DNA from: Nitrospiria bacterium
GTDB taxonomy: Bacteria; Nitrospirota; CAKKRA01; 9FT-COMBO-42-15
Reading direction: 5' to 3'
NCBI GenBank assembly: GCA_919903585.1
Contig: CAKKST010000224.1
Location: 1 to 8,173 of the forward strand
DNA length: 8,173 nt
Shown here: one piece after another, positions 1-6,674 of the stretch
Layout of the letters: each line of letters starts with the position of its first letter
Position numbering within the stretch: the first letter of the stretch is position 1
The notes under the pieces: generated by a model
What the model was told of the DNA's origin: nothing
Databases searched by the model: none
Seen by the model: the letters and a program-made list of their open reading frames with translations, nothing else
Made by a program: the position numbers and the translations under genes

Positions 1-9
1 AAATAATAA

Positions 10-78
10 CCCATTCCCATAAGGGAGAGGGGACTTTAAAATCCCCCTCCCTTGATGGGAGGGGGTAGGGGGAGGGTG
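10..78. repeat. G/C-rich palindromic intergenic repeat upstream of gyrA
   Basis: Two hairpin-capable units stand side by side. The first, 10-32, is imperfect (CCC blocks facing GGG blocks). The second has perfect 9-bp arms, CCCCCTCCC at 43-51 and GGGAGGGGG at 57-65, around the loop TTGAT, followed by further G-runs to 78. It ends 14 nt before the gyrA start. There is no T-tract behind either stem, so it does not look like an intrinsic terminator. Its layout (C-run, palindromic core, G-runs) resembles the repeats at 4290-4346 and 8032-8078, which suggests a dispersed genomic repeat class. The upstream gene, possibly gyrB by common gene order, is not visible. Confidence 0.7.
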
Positions 79-92
79 TATAAGGAGGCACA

Positions 93-2537
93 TTGATAAC
101 CGAAGAAAAGAAGACACTGGTTAATATAGAAGACGAGATGAAGACAGCGTACCTCAATTACTCCATGAGTGTAATTGTGGGTCGGGCGCTTCCGGATGTA
201 AGGGACGGCCTAAAGCCTGTGCACAGGCGCATCCTTTATGCCATGCTGCGGGAAGGCCTCCTTTCCGATAAAAGATACTCTAAGTCTGCGGGTGTTGTTG
301 GAGAGGTGATTAAGAAATATCACCCGCATGGTGATACAGCAATATATGATGCTATGGTCAGGATGGCGCAGGACTTTAATATGCGCTACCCCTTAGTTGA
401 TGGTCAGGGCAATTTTGGAACAATTGATGACCCACCTGCGGCTTATAGATATACTGAGGCGAGGCTTACAAGACTTGCAGAGGAGGTGCTGCGCGATATT
501 GATAAGGATACAGTACTCTTTACCCCAAATTTTGATGAGACCACAAAGGAACCGGTTGTCCTTCCAACAAGAACGCCAAATCTTCTTATCAATGGCTCGT
601 CAGGCATTGCAGTCGGCATGGCAACGAATATCCCGCCGCATAATCTTGCAGAGGTGATTGACGGCCTTATCCTTCTGATAGACAATTCAAAGGCAACCAT
701 CTCTGACCTGATGAAGGTAATAAAGGGCCCTGACTTCCCAACAGCAGGCTTTATACATGGCATGGAGGGGATTAAGGATGCCTATAGCACAGGCCGTGGA
801 ATTATTCAGATGCGTGCAAGGGCAATGGTGGAGACGAATCCCAAGAATGACAAGGAAGGCATTATTGTAACAGAACTTCCCTATCAGGTGAGCAAGGCAA
901 AATTGCTGGAGCGGATAGCAGAGCTGGTGCGTGATAAGAAAGTAGAGGGCATCGGAGACCTGAGGGATGAGTCTGATAAAGAAGGGATGAGGATTGTTGT
1001 TGAATTAAAGAAGGGCGCCATTGCAGGCGTAATCTTAAATCAGCTTTACAAGCATACAGCAATGCAGAGCACCTTTGGCGTGATAATGCTTGCAATTGTT
1101 AATAAGCAGCCGAGGGTATTAAACCTTAAAGATGTCCTCCAGTGCTTTGTTGACCACAGGAAAGAGGTTGTCATAAGGAGGACAAGGTTTGAGCTGAAAA
1201 AGGCAGAGGACAGGCTGCATATATTAGAGGGCTTAAAGATCGCCCTTGACAATCTTGATGCTGTAATTACCCTGATAAGAAAATCAAAGACGCCAGAGGA
1301 TGCGAGAAATGGCCTTATGGAGAAGTTCAAGCTGAGCATAATACAGGCACAGGCCATCCTTGACATGAAGCTGCAGAAGCTCACCGGTCTTGAAAGGGAG
1401 AAGCTCTTAGAGGAATACAGGGAGATACAAAAGGCCATTGAGTATCTCAGGTCTGTGCTTGCGAGCGACAAACTGGTTATAAAGATTATAAAGGATGAGC
1501 TCAAGGAGATAAAGGAGAAGTACGGTGATGAGAGGAGGACAGAGATAATACCTGAGACAAAAGAAATCTCTCTTGAAGACATGATTGCATCAGAGGATAT
1601 GGTGATAACCATCTCCCATTCTGGTTATATAAAGAGAAACCCCTTAAACCTCTACAGAAGCCAGCGGCGGGGCGGCAAGGGGATGATGGGCATGGAGACA
1701 AAGGAGGAGGATTTTGTAGAACACCTGTTTAGCGCATCTACGCACGATTATCTCCTCTTCTTTACAAATGCAGGCAGGATTTACTGGCTAAAGGTATATC
1801 AGGTGCCGGAGGCTGGAAAGCTTGCAAAGGGCAAGGCTATTATAAACCTGCTTCAATTTTTACCGGATGAAAAATTAACAGCAGTTCTTCCAATTTCAAA
1901 ATTTGAGGAGGGGAGATATGTTGTAATGTGCACAAAAATGGGTGTTATAAAGAAGACAGACCTTTCTGCCTTCAGCAACCCGAGGGCAGGCGGCATTATT
2001 GCCCTTTCCATTGACGAGGGCGACAGCCTTGTTACAGCAGGTCTTACAGACGGGAAAAAGGAGATTCTCATCGGGACAAGGGACGGCCTCGGCATAAGAT
2101 TTAAAGAGGATGAGGTAAGGGATATGGGAAGGTCAGCAAGGGGCGTAAGGGGAATTGATTTGCAGAAGGGCGATGAGGTTGTGGGTATGGAGATAGTCAT
2201 GGACAACTCAACAATAATGACAGTAGCAGAAAACGGATTTGGAAAAAGGACAGGGCTTTCTGAATACAGGCTGCAGGGCAGGGGCGGCAAGGGGATTATT
2301 ACATTAAAGACAACAGACAAGACAGGCAATGTGGTTGGCATACTGCAAGTGGCTGACGATGATGAGATTATGATGATAACTGCCAATGGAAAGGTTATCA
2401 GGCTAAAGGTAAAGAGCCTAAGGACAATCGGCAGAAATACACAGGGCGTAAAACTCTTTGATATAGAAAAAGGCGATAAGATAATGGCTGTCGCCTTATT
2501 AGCTGAAAAGGAGGAAGAGGCAGGTGAAGGGGAGTAA
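93..2537 (+). CDS. gyrA: DNA gyrase subunit A
   Basis: GyrA (814 aa) is the breakage-reunion subunit of the A2B2 gyrase that introduces negative supercoils into DNA using ATP hydrolysed by GyrB. The catalytic tyrosine is Tyr120 in RYTEARL, preceded by Arg119. The quinolone-binding region reads HPHGDTAIYD with Thr82 and Asp86 matching E. coli Ser83 and Asp87; Thr is a common wild-type residue there. The GyrA box QRRGGKG lies at 524-530, which separates it from ParC, and a related QGRGGKG is at 728-734 in a later blade of the C-terminal pinwheel. The tail is acidic (EKEEEAGEGE). The roughly 35-residue insertion of E. coli GyrA is absent. Start is TTG, supported by AAGGAGG at 82-88. Oddity: the usual DGD stretch before the active site is DD, one residue short. 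The end overlaps the next gene by 14 nt. Confidence 0.98.
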   Translation: MITEEKKTLVNIEDEMKTAYLNYSMSVIVGRALPDVRDGLKPVHRRILYAMLREGLLSDKRYSKSAGVVGEVIKKYHPHGDTAIYDAMVRMAQDFNMRYPLVDGQGNFGTIDDPPAAYRYTEARLTRLAEEVLRDIDKDTVLFTPNFDETTKEPVVLPTRTPNLLINGSSGIAVGMATNIPPHNLAEVIDGLILLIDNSKATISDLMKVIKGPDFPTAGFIHGMEGIKDAYSTGRGIIQMRARAMVETNPKNDKEGIIVTELPYQVSKAKLLERIAELVRDKKVEGIGDLRDESDKEGMRIVVELKKGAIAGVILNQLYKHTAMQSTFGVIMLAIVNKQPRVLNLKDVLQCFVDHRKEVVIRRTRFELKKAEDRLHILEGLKIALDNLDAVITLIRKSKTPEDARNGLMEKFKLSIIQAQAILDMKLQKLTGLEREKLLEEYREIQKAIEYLRSVLASDKLVIKIIKDELKEIKEKYGDERRTEIIPETKEISLEDMIASEDMVITISHSGYIKRNPLNLYRSQRRGGKGMMGMETKEEDFVEHLFSASTHDYLLFFTNAGRIYWLKVYQVPEAGKLAKGKAIINLLQFLPDEKLTAVLPISKFEEGRYVVMCTKMGVIKKTDLSAFSNPRAGGIIALSIDEGDSLVTAGLTDGKKEILIGTRDGLGIRFKEDEVRDMGRSARGVRGIDLQKGDEVVGMEIVMDNSTIMTVAENGFGKRTGLSEYRLQGRGGKGIITLKTTDKTGNVVGILQVADDDEIMMITANGKVIRLKVKSLRTIGRNTQGVKLFDIEKGDKIMAVALLAEKEEEAGEGE

Positions 2538-3315
2538 CGCTCTAATTTATGCAGCCCTCTTTTTTATTATAATATCCTCCGGATGTGATGTGATTCCAAA
2601 AAGGCATTTTGAGAATGCAGAAAGGAAGTGGACAGAGGGAGACTACAAGGGCGCTTTAAAGGAATACGAAAAGATTATTGAGGATTACCCCAAGAGCACA
2701 GTAGCAGATGATGCATATTACTGGATGGGCGTTACATATTATCTAAGCCTGAACCGGATAGATGATGCCCTCAATGCCTTTCAGAATCTTACCGACCATT
2801 ATCCCGGAAGCGAGTACTTTTTCCAGTCCCAGATGTATATCGCAGAGATATATGACAAAGGGAAGGGGAACTACAGGCTGGCCATAATAGAGTATCAAAA
2901 GATAGTTGAGCACGCACACGACAGGGGGCTTATAGAGCAGGCAAGATTTAACACAGCAGAGGCATATTTTAAGCTCGGGGATATTAATCAGGCGAGGATA
3001 GAATGGGAGTTAATGATCAACCAGACCCCGGATGGCAAATACACAGAGGAGGCCTACTTCAGGGCAGCAAAGACATACTTTATTCAGGGGAGGTATCAGG
3101 AGGCCATTGAATTCTACCAGAAGTTCCTTTCAAAATATCCTGAAGGCAAGCTGGTGCATGATGTAAGGTTTGCAATTGCAAACTGCCTTGAGGAGCAGGA
3201 GAACCTGCAGGAGGCGCTTCAGATGTATAAGAAGATTGAAAATAATTATCCAAATAGAGATGTCATCGCCAAAAAGATAGCAGCGCTTGAAAAAAGGATG
3301 TCAAAATCCCACTGA
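2524..3315 (+). CDS. TPR-repeat lipoprotein, BamD/YfiO-like
   Basis: The 263-aa product starts with a short lipoprotein signal: hydrophobic stretch at about 6-17, then ISSGC with the acylated cysteine at 21. The rest is helical TPR-type repeats from about residue 27 to the end, seen as recurring patterns such as GDYKGALKEYEKIIEDYP, GDINQARIEWELM and GRYQEAIEFYQKFLSKYP. This layout fits the BamD/YfiO group (outer-membrane beta-barrel assembly) or YbgF/CpoB-like periplasmic TPR proteins; the exact role cannot be fixed. Asp follows the cysteine at +2, which in enterobacteria signals retention in the inner membrane. The GTG start lies inside gyrA, with AAGGAGG at 2508-2514 nine nt upstream, so translation is probably coupled to gyrA. 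Its stop lies 2 bp from the stop of the convergent CapA-family gene. Confidence 0.85.
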   Translation: MKGSNALIYAALFFIIISSGCDVIPKRHFENAERKWTEGDYKGALKEYEKIIEDYPKSTVADDAYYWMGVTYYLSLNRIDDALNAFQNLTDHYPGSEYFFQSQMYIAEIYDKGKGNYRLAIIEYQKIVEHAHDRGLIEQARFNTAEAYFKLGDINQARIEWELMINQTPDGKYTEEAYFRAAKTYFIQGRYQEAIEFYQKFLSKYPEGKLVHDVRFAIANCLEEQENLQEALQMYKKIENNYPNRDVIAKKIAALEKRMSKSH

Positions 3316-3317
3316 TT

Positions 3318-4430
3318 TTACCTTTTCAATACTACAACACCTGTATTATCAGCAAACTCAATCTCTGTATTAAATATCCTTGAGATTTCCTTTAAATTGT
3401 CAATCACCCTCTTTGCCTCATCGCCTTTTAATACCTTTGGCTGGAACAGGACATCAATATTATAAACAGAAATAGGAATGATTTTGGCCTCGCTCACGCC
3501 GGCTTTGTTGAATCTTATTGAAAGGATCATCCCGTCCTTTACATTCTTGCTGTATGAGCCAAGGGCAAAGTTGCCGAGGCTGTAAGCGATTAAGCCATTA
3601 TTATATAATTCTATTCCCTGCAGTATATGCGGATGGTGGCCGAGGACAATGGTTGCCCCCCAGTCAATGGCGCTATGGCCGATCTTTATCTGATACTCCT
3701 TTGGCTCTGTCATTAATTCTGCACCCCAGTGAAAGGAGACGATTACAATATCGTTTTTCTTTTTCGCCTTTTTTATATCCCTTTCAATAAACTCAGACAC
3801 ACCGGGGGCGGAGCCGGGCTTATCAGGCTCTGCATAAAAGTGCAGCGGAAATGTAAATGCATAGGCAAGAAAGGCGATCGTTACGCCATTAACTTCAAAG
3901 AGCGCCGGCTTCCTTGAGGATGAAAGATCCTTTCCAGCGCCAATACCCTTAATATTGTTTTTCTCTAAATGCGCAATGGTCTCAAACAGCGCATCCTGTC
4001 CGTAGTCCATTATGTGGTTATTAGCAAGCGACACAACATCAAAGCCTGCATTTGCCAGACCCTCTGCTGCCTTTGGGTTTGTTCTGAAGGCAAACTCTTT
4101 ATTTTCTTCTTTTATACCCTTTGTTGAGAGCGGGCCCTCAAGGTTGCAAAAGGTTAAATCAGCGCCAGCCAAAATCACCCTTGTTATCTCAAAGGGATAG
4201 CCAAAGCCAAATTGATCAGTGAACTCCTTTACATGGCCGCCGATCATTACATCGCCTACAGCGATGAGAGAGACGGCAAATCTCTCTTCAACCCCCCTGT
4301 GTCCCCCCTTACTAAGGGGAGAATTAAATGGGGGTGAAGGGGTGAAGTCGGGAGTATTTTCATTAGCTGAAGGAAAGTTGTTTGCGGAAAAGAAAAAAAA
4401 GATTGATAAAAAAAGAAGAAGTCTTTTCAA
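3318..4430 (-). CDS. CapA-family (PGA_cap) metallophosphatase-like protein, probably exported
   Basis: A 370-aa protein of the CapA family, named after the poly-gamma-glutamate capsule factor but with a calcineurin-like metallophosphoesterase fold and mostly unknown substrates. Residues 1-23 form a likely signal peptide (KR then a run rich in L, F and I). Metal-site motifs appear in order: VGDVMIGGH near 58-66, NLEG 96-99, NNH 137-139, HWGAE 234-238, GHHPH 264-268 and SLGNF 284-288. Residues about 29-49 are encoded by a palindromic DNA repeat and act as a linker between signal and enzyme. The TTG start has AGGA eight nt upstream and lies 26 nt behind moaC, so it is likely the last gene of a moaA-moaC operon. 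No other capsule genes are nearby, so a capsule role is not supported by context. Confidence 0.9.
   Translation of the reverse strand: MKRLLLFLSIFFFFSANNFPSANENTPDFTPSPPFNSPLSKGGHRGVEERFAVSLIAVGDVMIGGHVKEFTDQFGFGYPFEITRVILAGADLTFCNLEGPLSTKGIKEENKEFAFRTNPKAAEGLANAGFDVVSLANNHIMDYGQDALFETIAHLEKNNIKGIGAGKDLSSSRKPALFEVNGVTIAFLAYAFTFPLHFYAEPDKPGSAPGVSEFIERDIKKAKKKNDIVIVSFHWGAELMTEPKEYQIKIGHSAIDWGATIVLGHHPHILQGIELYNNGLIAYSLGNFALGSYSKNVKDGMILSIRFNKAGVSEAKIIPISVYNIDVLFQPKVLKGDEAKRVIDNLKEISRIFNTEIEFADNTGVVVLKR
4290..4346. repeat. Palindromic repeat inserted in frame in the CapA-family gene
   Basis: The core is a 15-bp odd palindrome, CCCCTTA / TAAGGGG, centred on 4312. Outer blocks are CCCCCC at 4292-4297 and GGGGG at 4330-4334, with more G-runs after. 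Read on the - strand it encodes a linker that includes NSPLSKGGHRG, a peptide I recognise as a typical translation product of this repeat type in environmental genomes. It falls between the signal peptide and the phosphatase domain and keeps the frame open. It has the same architecture as the intergenic copies at 10-78 and 8032-8078. Confidence 0.8.
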
Positions 4431-4456
4431 ATAGAGTTCCTGTAAAGATAAAATAT

Positions 4457-4945
4457 TTAGGTGCCTTCCCTTTTGTATTCGCCGCTCTTGCCGCCGCTCT
4501 TTTCAATTAATCGTATATCAGAGATGGTTATGTCTCTATCCACTGCCTTGCACATATCATACACAGTAAGCCCCGCCACTGCCACTGCTGTTAAAGCCTC
4601 CATCTCAACGCCGGTCTTCCCGGTAATTTTTACCTGCGCCTTAATCTCTATACATGACCTTTCCCTGTCAGGGTCAGGCTCAAGGGAGAGCTCAATAGAG
4701 GTGATATTTAATGGATGACACATAGGTATCAGCTCGCTCGTCTTTTTTGCAGCCATTATCCCTGCCACCTGTGCAACATACAGGACATCACCCTTTGCAA
4801 CCTTTTTATCCTGTATGAGCTGAAGGGTCGCTGGTTTCATATAAACTGTACAGCAGGCAATGGCCATCCGCTGTGTATCAGATTTATCACTTACATCAAC
4901 CATCCTCGGCTGCCCCTTTTCATTAAAATGGGTAAGCTTTGACAT
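4457..4945 (-). CDS. moaC: Cyclic pyranopterin monophosphate synthase MoaC
   Basis: MoaC acts with MoaA in the first step of molybdenum cofactor synthesis, converting the MoaA product 3',8-cyclo-GTP to cyclic pyranopterin monophosphate in the cytoplasm. At 162 aa it is nearly the length of E. coli MoaC (161). Family residues are visible: Lys51, the loop IPMCHPL at 73-79 with His77, KTGVEMEALTAVAVAG from 110 with Glu114 and Glu116, and YDMCKA with Asp130 and Lys133, matching the E. coli catalytic Asp128 and Lys131 with a two-residue shift. The ATG directly abuts the moaA stop codon. A G-rich Shine-Dalgarno (AGGGGGA) inside the moaA 3' end serves it, so the two are almost certainly co-translated from one transcript. 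Confidence 0.97.
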   Translation of the reverse strand: MSKLTHFNEKGQPRMVDVSDKSDTQRMAIACCTVYMKPATLQLIQDKKVAKGDVLYVAQVAGIMAAKKTSELIPMCHPLNITSIELSLEPDPDRERSCIEIKAQVKITGKTGVEMEALTAVAVAGLTVYDMCKAVDRDITISDIRLIEKSGGKSGEYKREGT

Positions 4946-5932
4946 CTATCCCCCTATCTTTGACATGGACTTTATAAGCAACTCAGGCGGCAGCTCGTTT
5001 ATATAGTGCTTTTCCGGCTTAATCTCTATGGCTGAAACAAAGATGCGGCGAAGATCCTCATCACTGCCTCCATCACGAATCGCCTTTTTTAAATCAATCT
5101 CTAAGGAAGAAAAGAGGCAGGGCCTCAGCTTTCCATCAGAGGTGAGCCGCAGGCGGTTGCATCCTCCGCAGAAGTGGTCGCTGATGGCGCTTATAAACCC
5201 AACAACGCCCTTTGCGCCATCAATCCTGAAATTCTTTGCAGGGCCAGAGCCCCACTCATTCTTAATCGGCTTAAGCTCCCCAAGTTCAGAAATGAGGTCT
5301 CTTATCTCCTGCACAGGGATGCACTTATCCTTGCTCCATATCTCCTTTGCCCCTGTGGGCATGAATTCTATGAAACGGATATGATAAGGTTTGTTAAATG
5401 TAAGTGATGCAAAATCCTTGATCTCATTATCATTAAAGCCTCGGATCGGCACCATGTTTATCTTGATGGGGGAAAACCCAAGCCCTTCCGCAATCTTTAT
5501 TCCCTCCCATACATCAGCAAGATTGTTTCCCCTCGTTATCTCCTCATACCTGTTTGGATTCATGGAATCAAGGCTGATATTCAGTCTTTTAAGCCCGGCC
5601 TCTTTTAATTCCCTTGCAAAATTCCTTAATAATACCCCGTTGGTTGTAAGGCTGATCTCCTCTATCCCTTTAATATTGGATATAGCCTTTATCAGGGACG
5701 GCAGACCCTTTCTGACCAGCGGTTCACCGCCGGTAATCCGTACCTTTTTTATACCAAGGTCTGCTGCAACAGAAAGTAGCCGCACAATCTCTTCGTACCT
5801 TAAAATTTCTGTATGCGTTATCTCCCGTACGCCCTCTGAGGGCATGCAATAGATGCAGCGGAGATTGCACCTGTCAGTTACAGAAACCCGAATATAGTCT
5901 ATTTTTCTGTTATAGGAATCAGTAAGTTCCAT
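4946..5932 (-). CDS. moaA: GTP 3',8-cyclase MoaA (radical SAM)
   Basis: MoaA is a radical SAM enzyme that cyclises GTP to 3',8-cyclo-GTP, the substrate of MoaC. The N-terminal 4Fe-4S cluster motif is C22-x3-C26-x2-C29 (RCNLRCIYCMP), followed by the SAM-binding GGEP at 68-71. The second cluster ligands are Cys255, Cys258 and Cys272 (CGGCNRLRL...RPC). The protein ends in the conserved Gly-Gly needed in the active site (SKIGG). Length 328 aa is normal. The ATG is preceded by GGAG eight nt upstream. It is the first gene of the moaA-moaC-CapA operon and diverges from smpB. moaB, moaD, moaE and mog are not in the window, so they must lie elsewhere if the pathway is complete. Confidence 0.98.
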   Translation of the reverse strand: MELTDSYNRKIDYIRVSVTDRCNLRCIYCMPSEGVREITHTEILRYEEIVRLLSVAADLGIKKVRITGGEPLVRKGLPSLIKAISNIKGIEEISLTTNGVLLRNFARELKEAGLKRLNISLDSMNPNRYEEITRGNNLADVWEGIKIAEGLGFSPIKINMVPIRGFNDNEIKDFASLTFNKPYHIRFIEFMPTGAKEIWSKDKCIPVQEIRDLISELGELKPIKNEWGSGPAKNFRIDGAKGVVGFISAISDHFCGGCNRLRLTSDGKLRPCLFSSLEIDLKKAIRDGGSDEDLRRIFVSAIEIKPEKHYINELPPELLIKSMSKIGG

Positions 5933-5949
5933 AAAACTGCTCCAAAGAG

Positions 5950-5979
5950 ATATTAGGAGCTTGTTGAAAAATCCAACAA
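5950..5979 (-). promoter_or_regulatory. Possible moaA promoter at the edge of the foldback element
   Basis: On the - strand TAATAT (5950-5955) is a good -10 box, placing a start near 5943 with a leader of about 11 nt that holds the GGAG ribosome site. The best -35 is poor: TTGTTG at 5974-5979 with 18-nt spacing, or TGTTGG with 17. This -35 would be supplied by the end of the repeat element at 5957-6096. Tentative because the -35 is weak. Confidence 0.35.
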
Positions 5980-6096
5980 TCTCTGATTACACAGATAAAA
6001 GATCAGATTGCACAGATTAAAACCCCTTGAAATATCTGTGTAATCATTTTTCTAATCTGTGTAATCAAGGCTGTTGATGACTTTTTCAACAGCCTG
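5957..6096. mobile_element. MITE-like foldback element between moaA and smpB
   Basis: A non-coding, strongly symmetric block of about 140 bp. The ends are imperfect inverted repeats, left GAGCTTGTTGAAAAA and right (reverse complement) CAGGCTGTTGAAAAA, 12 of 15 matching. Each end forms its own hairpin: TTGTTG/CAACAA (5961-5979) on the left and a perfect 10-bp stem AGGCTGTTGA/TCAACAGCCT (6068-6095) on the right. Inside are four copies of a 12-mer, two forward (5985-5996 and 6006-6017, the second with one change) and two inverted (6034-6045, 6055-6066); the spacing is 21 nt within each arm. TTAG flanks both ends (5953-5956 and 6097-6100), a possible 4-bp target duplication. No transposase is present, so it would depend on one elsewhere. 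It could also be a dispersed repeat not moved by a transposase. Confidence 0.6.
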
Positions 6097-6148
6097 TTAG
6101 TATGATAATCAAATTAAAGGAGGCAGTCAAGAAATAAGAAGGGCTTAA

Positions 6149-6177
6149 TTGATAACCATTGGTTTTTATGCTATTAT
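6149..6177 (+). promoter_or_regulatory. Strong sigma70-type promoter of smpB, predicting a leaderless mRNA
   Basis: The -35 box TTGATA (6149-6154) and -10 box TATTAT (6172-6177) are separated by exactly 17 nt. TGC directly before the -10 makes it an extended -10. Counting to +1 puts the transcription start at 6184, the A of the smpB ATG. Confidence 0.7.
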
Positions 6178-6183
6178 TTAAAA

Positions 6184-6633
6184 ATGAAGATCGTTGCAAC
6201 AAATAAAAAGGCATATCATGATTATCACATAGAAGAGACCTATGAGGCAGGGATGGCGCTTCAGGGCACAGAGGTCAAGTCCCTGAGAGAAGGAAAGGCA
6301 AATCTTAAGGACAGCTTTGCGAGGATAGAGAAGGACGAAATCTTTTTATTAAACTGCCACATAAGCCCCTATTCCCACGGCAATATTGCAAACCATGACC
6401 CCATGAGGACAAGAAAACTCCTTTTGCATAAAAGGGAGATACAGCGGCTTATAGGAAAGATTCAGCAAAAAGGATATGCGCTTATTCCCCTAAAGATATA
6501 CTTTAAGAATGAAAAGGCAAAGGTAGAGCTTGGACTTGCAAAGGGAAAGAAGGCATATGATAAGCGCGAAGACATAAAAAAGCGTGAGGCAGATAGGGAG
6601 ATGGAAAAGGCATTTAAGGAGGGAAGACGATAG
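6184..6633 (+). CDS. smpB: SsrA-binding protein SmpB
   Basis: SmpB binds the tRNA-like part of tmRNA and brings it to stalled ribosomes, where its C-terminal tail reads the empty mRNA channel. The 149-aa product shows the family pattern NKKAYHDYHIEETYEAG near the N-terminus, LQGTEVKSLREGKANLKDSF at about 27-46, and a lysine-rich basic tail. The start is fixed: between the in-frame stop at 6115 and this ATG there is no ATG, GTG or TTG. No Shine-Dalgarno sequence lies within reach of the ATG; with the promoter placement, a leaderless transcript is the simplest reading. The partner ssrA begins 41 nt after the stop, the common smpB-ssrA neighbourhood. Confidence 0.97.
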   Translation: MKIVATNKKAYHDYHIEETYEAGMALQGTEVKSLREGKANLKDSFARIEKDEIFLLNCHISPYSHGNIANHDPMRTRKLLLHKREIQRLIGKIQQKGYALIPLKIYFKNEKAKVELGLAKGKKAYDKREDIKKREADREMEKAFKEGRR

Positions 6634-6642
6634 CTGTTTATT

Positions 6643-6670
6643 TTTACAATAAATTATGTTATTATATAGC
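6643..6670 (+). promoter_or_regulatory. Candidate ssrA promoter
   Basis: TTTACA (6643-6648, five of six to the -35 consensus) and TATAGC (6665-6670) are 16 nt apart in an A/T-rich gap. The predicted start falls at or within a few nt of the mature tmRNA 5' end at 6675. Transcription from smpB may also contribute, with the 5' end then trimmed by RNase P. Confidence 0.45.
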
Positions 6671-6674
6671 AAAT

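Noticed and set aside
43..65. Hairpin before gyrA as a terminator of the upstream gene
   Set aside because: The stem is strong, but the bases after it are TAGGGGGAGGG, with no T-tract. It fits a dispersed repeat better.
336..350. Thr82 in GyrA as a quinolone-resistance change
   Set aside because: Thr at this position is the wild-type residue in many bacteria, and Asp86 is unchanged.
1046..1612. Long open frame of 188 codons on the - strand inside gyrA
   Set aside because: It lies fully antisense to a conserved gyrA segment and has a low-complexity Ser/Ile/Leu-rich composition typical of a shadow frame.
5985..6066. Four 12-mers as a small CRISPR array
   Set aside because: Two copies are inverted, the units are too short, the gaps are about 9 nt, and no cas genes are present.
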